Shown: piece after piece, positions 30,581 to 39,035 of the stretch | Layout of the letters: every line of letters begins with the position of its first letter | How positions within the stretch are numbered: position 1 is the stretch's first letter | From: Ruegeria sp. SCSIO 43209 | GTDB taxonomy: Bacteria; Pseudomonadota; Alphaproteobacteria; Rhodobacterales; Rhodobacteraceae | Direction of reading: 5' to 3' | NCBI RefSeq assembly: GCF_019904295.1 | Contig: NZ_CP065359.1 | Span: forward strand, 1,265,001-1,329,000 | Length of the DNA: 64,000 nucleotides | Program-made: the position numbers and the translations under genes | The notes under the pieces: generated by a model | Databases searched by the model: none | Told to the model about the DNA's origin: nothing | The model's input: the letters and a program-made list of their open reading frames with translations, nothing else

Positions 30581-31045
30581 CTAGCGCGCGCGCCAGGCTG
30601 CGATCCAGATCAGGGCCAGACCCGTCGAAATCAATCCATTCCAGCCCGCCATGGAAATCCCGAACATTTCCCACGGGATGTCATCGCAACGCACGAGCGG
30701 GGCGGACATGATCTGATCCATTAACTCTTCTGCACTCAGGCCGCGGATATCACCAGATGTGCAGGTCGATGGGCCCTCCCACCAGCCTTGCTCGACCCCA
30801 GCATGGTAAAACCCTATTCCCGCCGTTGTGGCCGCCGCCAGAGCGCCTAGTAGGGGCAGGGGGCGAACGCCCGGGAAGGCAAAGGCTAGAGCACCAAGAA
30901 TCACTGCGACACCATGAGGATACCGCTGCCAGATGCACATTTTGCACGGCGCGAGCCCACCAATGTACTGAAAGCCCCAAGCCCCAAGTAGCAACGCGGC
31001 CGAGCCGGATGCGGCAACCAGAACCAGAAGTCTTTTGCGCGTCAT
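30581..31045 (-). CDS. dsbB: Disulfide bond formation protein DsbB
   Basis: An inner-membrane quinone reductase of 154 residues that reoxidises DsbA-type thiol oxidases. Four transmembrane helices are predicted by eye. Cys34 and Cys37 (CKMC) and the second pair Cys95 and Cys120 are all present. Its start overlaps the stop of the upstream DedA-like gene by four bases. Confidence 0.92.
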   Translation of the reverse strand: MTRKRLLVLVAASGSAALLLGAWGFQYIGGLAPCKMCIWQRYPHGVAVILGALAFAFPGVRPLPLLGALAAATTAGIGFYHAGVEQGWWEGPSTCTSGDIRGLSAEELMDQIMSAPLVRCDDIPWEMFGISMAGWNGLISTGLALIWIAAWRAR

Positions 31046-31620
31046 AAGTATTTCACCACAAGAAAGCCGCCAAACAGCAGGATAATGAATAGGGTAAACA
31101 TCAAACCCAACCGTTTTTCGATGAAGTCACGGATTGGTTCCCCAAATTTCCACAGCAGCCCGGCCACAAGAAAGAAGCGCAAGGCGCGCGCCAGGATCGA
31201 GGTGGCTATGAACGTCCCAATCGGCATCCCGGTCCAGCCCGACATGATGGTGATGACCTTATATGGGAAAGGCGTCACACCAGCCGCCAGCACGGCCCAG
31301 AAGCCGAAATCATTGAAGCGGGTATTGAATTCTTCCATTGCGTGGGCTTTGCCCATGGCTTCCAGAACAGGCTGCCCAAGGCTTTCGTAAAAGAATGCCC
31401 CAATTGCATAACCCAATATCCCACCCAGCACCGAGGCAACCAAGGCGACCGTCGCGATCAGCCAGGCCCGCGACGGACGCGCAAGGATCATGGGAATCAT
31501 CAAAACATCGGGTGGGATCGGAAAAAACGAACTTTCGACAAAAGCCACAACAGCCAGCGCCCAGAGCGCATGAGGATGTTCGGCCAGACGAATGGTCCAG
31601 TCATAAAGGGATCGCAACAT
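31042..31620 (-). CDS. YqaA/DedA-like (SNARE-associated) membrane protein
   Basis: A 192-residue integral membrane protein from MLRSLYDWTIRLAEHP. It carries the VTT/DedA features FVESSFFPIPPDVLMIP, a GYAIGAFFY glycine motif and a re-entrant AAGVTPFPYKVITIMSG segment with the conserved Pro and Lys. Family members move phospholipids or affect envelope integrity. It overlaps dsbB by four bases and is probably co-transcribed with it. Eleven more codons are open upstream. Confidence 0.87.
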   Translation of the reverse strand: MLRSLYDWTIRLAEHPHALWALAVVAFVESSFFPIPPDVLMIPMILARPSRAWLIATVALVASVLGGILGYAIGAFFYESLGQPVLEAMGKAHAMEEFNTRFNDFGFWAVLAAGVTPFPYKVITIMSGWTGMPIGTFIATSILARALRFFLVAGLLWKFGEPIRDFIEKRLGLMFTLFIILLFGGFLVVKYL

Positions 31621-31765
31621 GAAGAATAAGTATCCTGGTAACCGCTGCGGCAAGCCAAACCATGCACCCGACTGACCGTCAACCTCCTTCGATGAAACAT
31701 TCAGGGCAGTGGTTGTTTTTTGCCTCTGGACCTTCTCTCGGTAGGGCGCTAATCCAGTGTTCGTG

Positions 31766-31851
31766 GCCCAAGTGGCGGAATGGTAGACGCAGGGGATTCA
31801 AAATCCCCCGCCTTCACGGGCGTGAGAGTTCGAGTCTCTCCTTGGGCACCA
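31766..31851 (+). tRNA. tRNA-Leu (CAA anticodon)
   Basis: An 86-base class II tRNA with encoded CCA. The acceptor GCCCAAG pairs with CTTGGGC. The anticodon stem GGGGA/TCCCC encloses TTCAAAA, giving CAA. A long variable arm (CGCCTTCACGGGCG) is present. Confidence 0.96.
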
Positions 31852-31884
31852 CAGCAACTCTGAATATATTGCTGAAGTTCGGCT

Positions 31885-32919
31885 TCAATACCCCGTCATC
31901 TCAAGATATCCGCGCCCTGTGTGGCTGCCTGTGATGGTGATTGGGCCTTCCCAGTATTCGAACCGGGTTCCCATCCAGGCTTTCGGGCTTATGGCATCGA
32001 CTTCAACATCGATCCCGCGATCCGGCAACGACACCTGCCATTTGATCGGAACGTCACGTTGTGCCACGCGGGCGGTTTCAAGGGGTTCTAGCAGGACTGA
32101 GCCGTCAGGTAGGGGGGTCGTTTGCCCATCGGCCTCAATCCACGTAGCCGCCGTGAAATCCCCTCGATCCCCGCGTAGGCGGAAGGCCATCAGCTTGTCA
32201 CCGTCGTCAAAGCTGAGCGAGAACCAGTCCCAGCCGCTTTGATCTTCGGCCAAGGGTTGCGAAGACCATTCGCGATCCAGCCAACCCTGGCCGGCGACTT
32301 CGACATCTTCGTTGGGCAGGTGGAGCGTGCCCTCGACCGAGTAGAAGGGTTGTGAATAGTAATAGCTGGCCTGACCATCGGCGGATTTCACCGAATACCC
32401 CTCGGCCCCGTGAAACACCAATGGGCCTTGGGCCTTCAGAGTCAAATCATATCCAAAGTTTGATCCGTTTGCTGTCAGGCTCAGGGTTTCCAAATCATCG
32501 CCGCGCATGTGCCATTCATCGATCCATGCCTCAAACGGTTGGGCCGTAACGCCAGCCTGTCCAACACCGCCGCGAGAGAGTCGTTCGGCGAAATAGTGTG
32601 TTTCTGGCGTTGTGAGCGCGGCATGGCCCATCCAGATCTGTGGGTTTTGCCAGCCGTCAGCCTCGGACGGTTTCAGGGCCGATCGGAACAGGGTCCATTG
32701 TATGCCATAGTCGCGACCCTCTGCGTCTTTGAGGTTTGCCGTCAGATACCACCATTCAATCCGATAATCCGGATGGGCGCCGTGATCTTGTGGAAACTGA
32801 AAGCTGTAGCCCGGTTCAGGACGCGTAAAGCCATCCGCATTGCCGCCCAAACCGGCATAACCCTGCGCCCAACCGGTAATTGGAAGGAGGATGAACAGAA
32901 TGAAGGCTTTAAGTTTCAT
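31885..32919 (-). CDS. AttH/CrtC-like secreted lipocalin-type protein
   Basis: A 344-residue protein with a signal peptide (MKLKAFILFILLPITGWAQG). It has FPQDHGAHPDYRIEWWYLTANL, YGIQWTLFRSAL and GQGWLDREWSSQPL, the marks of the AttH/CrtC-like predicted hydrolase family (paired lipocalin-like domains). The start at 32919 follows GAGGG and overlaps the permease stop by 11 bases. It sits with an ABC permease and ATPase, like attH in the Agrobacterium att set; a role in handling an exported lipid or other hydrophobic compound is inference. Confidence 0.88.
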   Translation of the reverse strand: MKLKAFILFILLPITGWAQGYAGLGGNADGFTRPEPGYSFQFPQDHGAHPDYRIEWWYLTANLKDAEGRDYGIQWTLFRSALKPSEADGWQNPQIWMGHAALTTPETHYFAERLSRGGVGQAGVTAQPFEAWIDEWHMRGDDLETLSLTANGSNFGYDLTLKAQGPLVFHGAEGYSVKSADGQASYYYSQPFYSVEGTLHLPNEDVEVAGQGWLDREWSSQPLAEDQSGWDWFSLSFDDGDKLMAFRLRGDRGDFTAATWIEADGQTTPLPDGSVLLEPLETARVAQRDVPIKWQVSLPDRGIDVEVDAISPKAWMGTRFEYWEGPITITGSHTGRGYLEMTGY

Positions 32920-35323
32920 TGGCAAAAACCCTCAATAGCGCAGCAGGTGGCAGGCGGAGCAGTCGTAATGCGGGTAGGGCCGCTGCGAGCACGGCGGCAA
33001 CCAAAGTCAGCAGGAATAAGCTCAGCCAATCAGTTGGGAACAAATACATGGGCAAGCGCCATCCGAAGGCCTGCACGTTGATCACGGCCAGCAGCACCCA
33101 TGCCAAGACAAGGCCTAATGGAAGGGCAAGACAAGCGGTCATCACCGCAAGCAGGACACTGCGCAGAAGCTCTAGCTTGGCCAGTTGCGCGCGCGTTAGA
33201 CCCAGCGCCCAGACCGGTGCGACCTGAGGCAGGCGCTGGGTCCACAATGTCAGTAAACTGGTGAGTATCGCGAACCCCGCAACGCCCAGTGTCAGCACAT
33301 TCAGCGCTGAGGTGACGACGAAAGTTTTTTCAAAAACAGCCATCGATTGCGCTTTCATAGCGGCCTGCTGCACAACTGCCGATGGAGGCAGGTCAAATTG
33401 GTCACGCAACGCCTGTGCCAGCTCCGAGGCCTGATCCGGTATGATGCGGATGCCGAAGCGGCGTGTATCCGTATCCGGGGCAATCTGATCTAGCATCGGC
33501 ATAGCGACGATGGCCTGACCTGTCGGGTTCCCGTAATCGGAATAGACACCTGCAATCGGCAAGCTGTGCTCGGGTGTGATCGCGACGGTATCTCCGGGCC
33601 ACAGATCCGCGCGTCGTGCGAGTTGCTCGTTGATCAGAACGGCGCCGCGATACAGGACGTTGTCCCAGACGTCGGGATCCTTGGCGATCAGTGGCCAGTT
33701 GTCGCGATAGCTATCGTGATCAACAATCCCGTACAGAAACAACGGCCCGGTCTCGTGCGGCAATTCGGTGCTGCGAATGGGTAGGACAGCTGACGCCCTT
33801 GGGTCGAGCCAATTGATAAGGGCTGCGCCTTGTGCATTGTCGGCTGCGGTCACGTAAAGTTCGGAGGTCAACCGTTGATCGAGCCAGCCCGTAAAGGTGA
33901 GGCGGAAGCTTGAAACCATTGTGCCCACGCCGATATTCGCGGCGAGCGCCAGCAGCAAGGCCATCAGCGCAAGTGACAGACCGGGCAATTGCGCCCGCAT
34001 GTCCGCGAGCACCCATTGACCAACAGGCGTGCGGGCCCGGCGCAGGCACAAGGTCAATATCCCTGACAGTGCGAGCGGCAGCAACAAGGCCGCTCCGGTC
34101 AGCATCCCGGCAAGCAAGGCAAACCCTGCGATAAGTCCGCCGATTGTGAAATATGCGATAAAGCCCACTGCTAGCAGGGCTAGGCCACACGCGCCTGTAA
34201 TCTGGGCCGAGGCTTTACTGCCACGCCAAGCTTGTAAGCCCGGCCCTGCGAGGATGGGCATGCGCGAAAGTCGCCAAAGAGCGTGGCCACTGGCCGCCAA
34301 CGTGCCGCCTATTGCCATCGCAAGACCCGCGGCGACCCATTGGGGGCGTAATGACATCTGCCCGTCGATTGTTGCCCCGTAGAGGCCGCGCAACGTGGCG
34401 GCGACATCAGGCAACAAGGCTCCAGCCAGAAAATACCCCAGAATTAACCCGAACAGGCCACCGATCAGGGCCAAGAGAAGCAATTCACCCAGAACGATCC
34501 AGATCAGGCCCCGCATGGGAAGGCCCAACGCCCTTAATGTACGGATAGTGCCACGCCTCTGCGCGAAGGCGAGGCCGACCGTTCCGTGAACGATGAACAG
34601 GCCGACGGCGAAAGACAGCAAGCCGAAGGCTGAGAGGTTCAGGTGAAAGCTGTCGGTAAGCTGCGCGGTATCCAACTGGGCCGAGGGGCTAATGCGTTGA
34701 AGTTCAGGCGCAAGTTCTGACAGAGATGGGACCCCACGGGGCTGATTGGGCAAGATCACCAGACGGGAAATCTGACCGGGACGGTTCAGAAGACGCTCGG
34801 CCACTCCAATATCGGTGAGCACCAGATCAGCTGGCAGCGCGGTGCTGGAAAGTACCGGTGGGAAGTCGTCACTATATTGAAACAGCGGGGCCAGGGCGGG
34901 TGACATCAGCAGCCGCCCCGGAGCTGTCAGCATATCAGCTGGGTCGGGGGCATCCGCGCCTTGCTCGATCTGGGTGATCGCGGGCAGGACAGGGTAGGCC
35001 ACCAAATCCACCCCCATCAGACGTACGGAACGGCCCTTGATGCGCAGCGTGCCTTCTAAGACGGCCGCCACTTGCCAGCCTGCGCGCCTGAGCTCGGCGT
35101 AGCGGGAAAGAGGGATCGTGGAACCGGAGGCGCGCAGTTCGTCGAATTGTCCGATGGCAAGCTGGGCGTTGGCGCGTTCATAGCTGGCGCGCGCTTCGGC
35201 ATTGATGGCTTGCACGGCCGACCACAGACAAGTTGCCAGCGCGATACCCGTCAGAAGCGTCATCAATTGCAATGGGTGCATCCGCCAATGGGACACCAAC
35301 GCCAGGACCGCAGCGCGTGTCAT
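32909..35323 (-). CDS. FtsX/MacB-like ABC transporter permease
   Basis: An 804-residue permease with a long periplasmic loop after the first helix (about 40-240) and two groups of helices around 240-480 and 640-800, the duplicated FtsX-domain layout used by lipoprotein- and LolC-type exporters. It extends the same transcript as the ATPase, overlapping it by four bases, and the AttH-like gene. The substrate is unknown. Confidence 0.88.
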   Translation of the reverse strand: MTRAAVLALVSHWRMHPLQLMTLLTGIALATCLWSAVQAINAEARASYERANAQLAIGQFDELRASGSTIPLSRYAELRRAGWQVAAVLEGTLRIKGRSVRLMGVDLVAYPVLPAITQIEQGADAPDPADMLTAPGRLLMSPALAPLFQYSDDFPPVLSSTALPADLVLTDIGVAERLLNRPGQISRLVILPNQPRGVPSLSELAPELQRISPSAQLDTAQLTDSFHLNLSAFGLLSFAVGLFIVHGTVGLAFAQRRGTIRTLRALGLPMRGLIWIVLGELLLLALIGGLFGLILGYFLAGALLPDVAATLRGLYGATIDGQMSLRPQWVAAGLAMAIGGTLAASGHALWRLSRMPILAGPGLQAWRGSKASAQITGACGLALLAVGFIAYFTIGGLIAGFALLAGMLTGAALLLPLALSGILTLCLRRARTPVGQWVLADMRAQLPGLSLALMALLLALAANIGVGTMVSSFRLTFTGWLDQRLTSELYVTAADNAQGAALINWLDPRASAVLPIRSTELPHETGPLFLYGIVDHDSYRDNWPLIAKDPDVWDNVLYRGAVLINEQLARRADLWPGDTVAITPEHSLPIAGVYSDYGNPTGQAIVAMPMLDQIAPDTDTRRFGIRIIPDQASELAQALRDQFDLPPSAVVQQAAMKAQSMAVFEKTFVVTSALNVLTLGVAGFAILTSLLTLWTQRLPQVAPVWALGLTRAQLAKLELLRSVLLAVMTACLALPLGLVLAWVLLAVINVQAFGWRLPMYLFPTDWLSLFLLTLVAAVLAAALPALRLLRLPPAALLRVFANET

Positions 35324-35967
35324 GCGATATGCCCGCCCGTCAGGTGGGCACGCCGGTCGAGACGGCTGGCGATGTCATTCGAGTGGGTGACCAGCAGGAG
35401 CGCAGCGCCGGTATCGGCTACCAATGAAAGCATCAGGTCTAGCACCACCGCACTTGCTGTTTCGTCCAGATTGCCCGTCGGCTCATCCGCTAGCAGCAAT
35501 CGTGGTCGGATCGCCATGGCGCGTCCGATGGCAACCCGCTGCTGCTGTCCGCCCGAAAGGTTCTCGGGGTAGCGGTCTTGCAGTTCTCTCAGGCCAAGGC
35601 GCTCGGTCAGGTGGACAACCCAATCCGGGTCGTTCCGACCCGCAAGTCGCGCATGGATCGAGAGGTTCTGGGCAACGGTCAGCGACGGGATCAGGTTGAA
35701 CTGCTGAAAGACCAGAGACAAGGTGCCGCGACGCAATTCGGCGCGTTCCGCATCATTCAGGGCCGACATGGCGCGCCCTTCCAAAGTAATCTCTCCGCCA
35801 TCAAACCCATCCAGCGCCGCCACCAGATGCAATAATGTGCTTTTGCCACTGCCACTTTCTCCGGTCAGCGCCAAGGTCTGCCCCTGTTCCAACGTCAATG
35901 AAACATCGGTCAGGACAGGTCGCCCACCGGGATAGGCTTTTCGAACGTGATCAATTGATAGCAACAT
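35320..35967 (-). CDS. ABC transporter ATPase (LolD/MacB-like)
   Basis: A 215-residue ATPase from MLLSIDHVRKAYPGG. Walker A is GESGSGKST, the signature NLSGGQQQRVAIGRA, Walker B LLLADEPTGNLDE and the switch VTHSND. The DEPTGNLD string groups it with the LolD/MacB/YbbA family of FtsX-type exporters. The open frame continues 42 codons upstream, but the family starts here. Confidence 0.93.
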   Translation of the reverse strand: MLLSIDHVRKAYPGGRPVLTDVSLTLEQGQTLALTGESGSGKSTLLHLVAALDGFDGGEITLEGRAMSALNDAERAELRRGTLSLVFQQFNLIPSLTVAQNLSIHARLAGRNDPDWVVHLTERLGLRELQDRYPENLSGGQQQRVAIGRAMAIRPRLLLADEPTGNLDETASAVVLDLMLSLVADTGAALLLVTHSNDIASRLDRRAHLTGGHIA

Positions 35968-36133
35968 GCAAACTCTCATCTGGTCCCGCCACAATGTGCA
36001 ACGCGGCGCGCCAGTGTCCAGAGCCGAGATCGGTTCTATTCGCCGCAGCCTTACGCATCGCATGGGGTTGTCGGCAACGCGCGAAACCCCCATGCTTGCA
36101 CAGTTTTCAGCGATCAGAACAAAGGCCGTTTAC

Positions 36134-36568
36134 ATGACATTGTCGCAACAAATCATTTGGGGCAGCTTCTATCTGGGTATTTGTTTTCTGATCGAAATCA
36201 TGCTGCTGACATGGTGCGTTCTGGTCATCCGCAAACTGGTCGCGAAATGGGAGACGCGCAGCACAATCCTTGCAACCGCCGGCCCGATCAGTGTGGCACT
36301 TGTGTTTATCGTGCTGACCCATACGGTTCAGGTCTGGATCTGGGCGATTGTTTGGGTGTGGGGCGATGTGCTGCCGGATTGGAACTCGGCCCTCTATTTC
36401 TCATTGGTGACGTTCACAACGCTGGGTTACGGCGACATCGTCTTGGGCGAAGGGCTGCGCATCTTCGGAGCGTTTGCATCGGTCACGGGCCTACTGGCCT
36501 TTGGGCTGTCGACCGCGTTCCTGGTGGCCCTCATGACGCGGGTGTTTGAAGAACGGTTCCTGAACTAG
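36134..36568 (+). CDS. Two-helix potassium channel-like protein
   Basis: A 144-residue membrane protein with an N-terminal pair of helices (about 7-30, 46-70), a pore loop SLVTFTTLGYGDIVLGEG whose TLGYGD resembles the K+ selectivity filter, and a final inner helix. There is no C-terminal RCK domain. I start at MTLSQQII after AAAGG; an in-frame ATG at 36092 is an alternative. Its stop overlaps the end of the convergent cardiolipin synthase gene. Confidence 0.88.
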   Translation: MTLSQQIIWGSFYLGICFLIEIMLLTWCVLVIRKLVAKWETRSTILATAGPISVALVFIVLTHTVQVWIWAIVWVWGDVLPDWNSALYFSLVTFTTLGYGDIVLGEGLRIFGAFASVTGLLAFGLSTAFLVALMTRVFEERFLN

Positions 36569-37977
36569 AGGATCGGTGCAAACAACCGTGCAAGCGGCGC
36601 ACCAAAACGTATGTGAAACGGTTGCTGGGGCAAATTGCGGGTCAGTTCGTAACTTGCCTCAAAATCGGTTTCCAGCATTGCGGCGACGGCCTCTGCTGCG
36701 CGACGGTCAAAGAACAGGGCCATCGCCTCAAAGTTCAGGCGGAAGGATCGGTTATCCAGATTGGTGGTGCCAACGGCGGCCAAGGTATCGTCTACAACAA
36801 ACGCTTTTTGATGCATGAAGCCGTCGGTATAGCGAAACACCCGAGCGCCACAGTCTCGAATTTCGTCGAAATAGGCAAAAGCGGCCAGCCAGGGCAGACG
36901 ATGGTCGATGACATCCGGCACGAGTATTCGTACATCCACACCACGCAACGCCGCGTGCTGTAGCGCGGTCATGATGTCGATGTCGGGCACAAAATAGGGC
37001 GAGGCGATCCAAAGCCGATCTTTCGCCTCAGAAATGGCCGCAAAGAACATCATTGCGCCGGTTTCTGTTTCGTCGCCTGGGCCCGTTGCCACCAGCAGCG
37101 CATTCATGTCCTGATCAGATTCATTTCCAGCCCAATCGAGTTGGTCGATCAGATCTTCGTTGCGCGCCCAGTGCCAATCCTCGGTAAAAATCAATTGCAG
37201 TTGCCGTACAACGTGGCCGGTCATCTTGATATGCGTGTCCCGCCAGCGACCGAACCGAGGGCTTTGCCCCAAGTATTCAACGCCGATGTTGTGACCACCG
37301 ATAAAGCCGACATCGCCATCCACGATCACAGTTTTTCGGTGGTTGCGATAGTTCAGTTGAAACCGGAAATTGGGCCCGCGTTGTTCGCGGGGATCTGCAA
37401 CATCCACACCGGCCTGGCGCAGCGTCTCAAAATAGCTGGACGGCAGGCCATAGCTACCCACCGCGTCGGTCATGAACCGAACATGTACGCCACGCTTGGC
37501 CGCGGCGATCAGCCGGTCCCGCACCCTTCGCCCAAGATCATCATCCCGGACGATGTAGAACTGGATCAGAACGTAATTCTCGGCCTTATCTATGGCGTCG
37601 AGAATGGCATCAAACGTAGCTTCGCCGTCGATCAGCAGCTCGGCTCCATTACCACGTGAGACGGGCAAATGGGCCAACGCTTCAAACGCGCGAGGATTGA
37701 CTCGCATCGTCTGAGGGTCGGGTTTCGAGAAATCGGCAAAGGTCTTGATCCCTTCGACGACGCGCTCACTTTCTTGCCGAGCGATCCGGTATCCTCTGAA
37801 CCGATGGTGACCGAGGAATAGATACAGCGGCACGCCAAACATCGGGGCCGACAGCAGGAACACAACCCAGCCAACCGCTCCTTGTGGTGTGCGTGCAGTC
37901 TGCGCAGCGCGAACTGCAAAGACGACCGCTACGCAATAGAGTGAAAACAGAAAAAACGAGACGAGTAATGTCCACAT
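36565..37977 (-). CDS. cls: Cardiolipin synthase
   Basis: A 470-residue phospholipase D superfamily enzyme making cardiolipin from phosphatidylglycerol. Two HKD motifs are complete: His213/Lys215/Asp220 (NHRKTVIVDGD) and His389/Lys391/Asp396 (MHQKAFVVDD). Two N-terminal transmembrane helices (about 3-20 and 36-54) anchor it. It lies 23 bases downstream of the HAD phosphatase gene, so both may share a transcript. Confidence 0.93.
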   Translation of the reverse strand: MWTLLVSFFLFSLYCVAVVFAVRAAQTARTPQGAVGWVVFLLSAPMFGVPLYLFLGHHRFRGYRIARQESERVVEGIKTFADFSKPDPQTMRVNPRAFEALAHLPVSRGNGAELLIDGEATFDAILDAIDKAENYVLIQFYIVRDDDLGRRVRDRLIAAAKRGVHVRFMTDAVGSYGLPSSYFETLRQAGVDVADPREQRGPNFRFQLNYRNHRKTVIVDGDVGFIGGHNIGVEYLGQSPRFGRWRDTHIKMTGHVVRQLQLIFTEDWHWARNEDLIDQLDWAGNESDQDMNALLVATGPGDETETGAMMFFAAISEAKDRLWIASPYFVPDIDIMTALQHAALRGVDVRILVPDVIDHRLPWLAAFAYFDEIRDCGARVFRYTDGFMHQKAFVVDDTLAAVGTTNLDNRSFRLNFEAMALFFDRRAAEAVAAMLETDFEASYELTRNLPQQPFHIRFGAPLARLFAPIL

Positions 37978-38000
37978 CGGGGCGCAGCGATCCGGGTTGC

Positions 38001-38975
38001 TTAGTTTGCCCCAGTGTAGATGCGGGACCAGTCGTTGGCCATATCAACAATGACCCATCCCATATCCGGGCCTTTGTCCAACCCATCGACTAACCGTCCA
38101 ACCGGGCTTTCGCGGTCGTAGGCCCATTCGCGATCCGCATCAGTGTGATGGATCAAAACGCCCAGCCGTGGCCCGTCGCCTGCGGTGGTCCATTCAAGCA
38201 TGGCAAAATCCCCGTCCGAGTTTCCTCCGGCAAATATGGGACGCTTGCCGATGGTGCGCTCGATATTGATAGGTTTGCCTTCTTTATCATCGATGAAGGC
38301 GATGCCGGGGGCCTTGTTGATTACGGGCGTGCCGTTTTCGCTGTCATAAGTTGTTTCCCCATAGGTGCCCAGAATCTGTTCGGGCGGGATGCCATAGGCC
38401 TGTTCGGCGAAGACACGCATGAAATGCAGGCCTCCGCCTGAAACGATATAAGTTTTGAAATCCTCATCCCGCAGGTAGCGCAACAGCTCGACCATCGGCT
38501 GATAGGTCATCTGGTCGTAGGGCAGATCGGTCTCGGGATGTCGTGAAGTACTAAGCCAATCGGCCACCGACGCCTGAAATACTTCAACGCTGCTGCCGGA
38601 ATGCGATGCGTTGACCACTTCGATCAGAGCGTCGTGCCCGCCTTCCAGAATGGTTTTCAGATCACCCTCAGCAGCCGCTTTCAACGCTGGGGTCGATAAG
38701 ATTGATGGGTCTTGTTTAGCAAGCTCTGCCAGTTGGTCCATGGCAAATATGAACTGAAAATAGACCGGTTGTTCAGCCCAGAGCGTGCCGTCATTGTCAA
38801 ACACCGCAATCCGGTCGGCGGGAGTGACATAGAGTTCATTCGCCGGGTCGCTGACCGCGTCAACAAAGTCGATGATCTGCTGTTTTGATGCCGAGTCGGT
38901 CCAGCTGGGCAGGGGGTCTGCGAACGCCACAAGGGGGACGGTGGCTATAAACGCCGTGAGTTTGAGAAATCTCAT
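38001..38975 (-). CDS. Secreted HAD-family phosphatase
   Basis: A 324-residue protein with a signal peptide (cleavage probably after FADP, about 20). The HAD motif FDNDGTLW carries Asp60 and Asp62, then YIVSGGG (motif II) and GNSDGDFAML (motif IV). It resembles phosphoserine phosphatase-type enzymes but is exported, so it probably acts on a periplasmic phosphoester. A strong terminator lies 21 bases before the start, between it and the sulfatase. Confidence 0.85.
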   Translation of the reverse strand: MRFLKLTAFIATVPLVAFADPLPSWTDSASKQQIIDFVDAVSDPANELYVTPADRIAVFDNDGTLWAEQPVYFQFIFAMDQLAELAKQDPSILSTPALKAAAEGDLKTILEGGHDALIEVVNASHSGSSVEVFQASVADWLSTSRHPETDLPYDQMTYQPMVELLRYLRDEDFKTYIVSGGGLHFMRVFAEQAYGIPPEQILGTYGETTYDSENGTPVINKAPGIAFIDDKEGKPINIERTIGKRPIFAGGNSDGDFAMLEWTTAGDGPRLGVLIHHTDADREWAYDRESPVGRLVDGLDKGPDMGWVIVDMANDWSRIYTGAN

Positions 38976-38995
38976 GTAATAGCCTCTGATACTGG

Positions 38996-39024
38996 AAAAA
39001 GGGGCCGCGCTTTACGGCGGCCCC
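38996..39024 (-). terminator. Intrinsic terminator between sulfatase and HAD genes
   Basis: Read on the minus strand: GGGGCCGC-CGTAAAGC-GCGGCCCC followed by TTTTT. The stem is eight perfect GC-rich pairs and starts 12 bases after the sulfatase stop. It would stop most transcription before the HAD gene, whose AGAGG site begins only a few bases on. Confidence 0.88.
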
Positions 39025-39035
39025 TGTCTTGTTTT

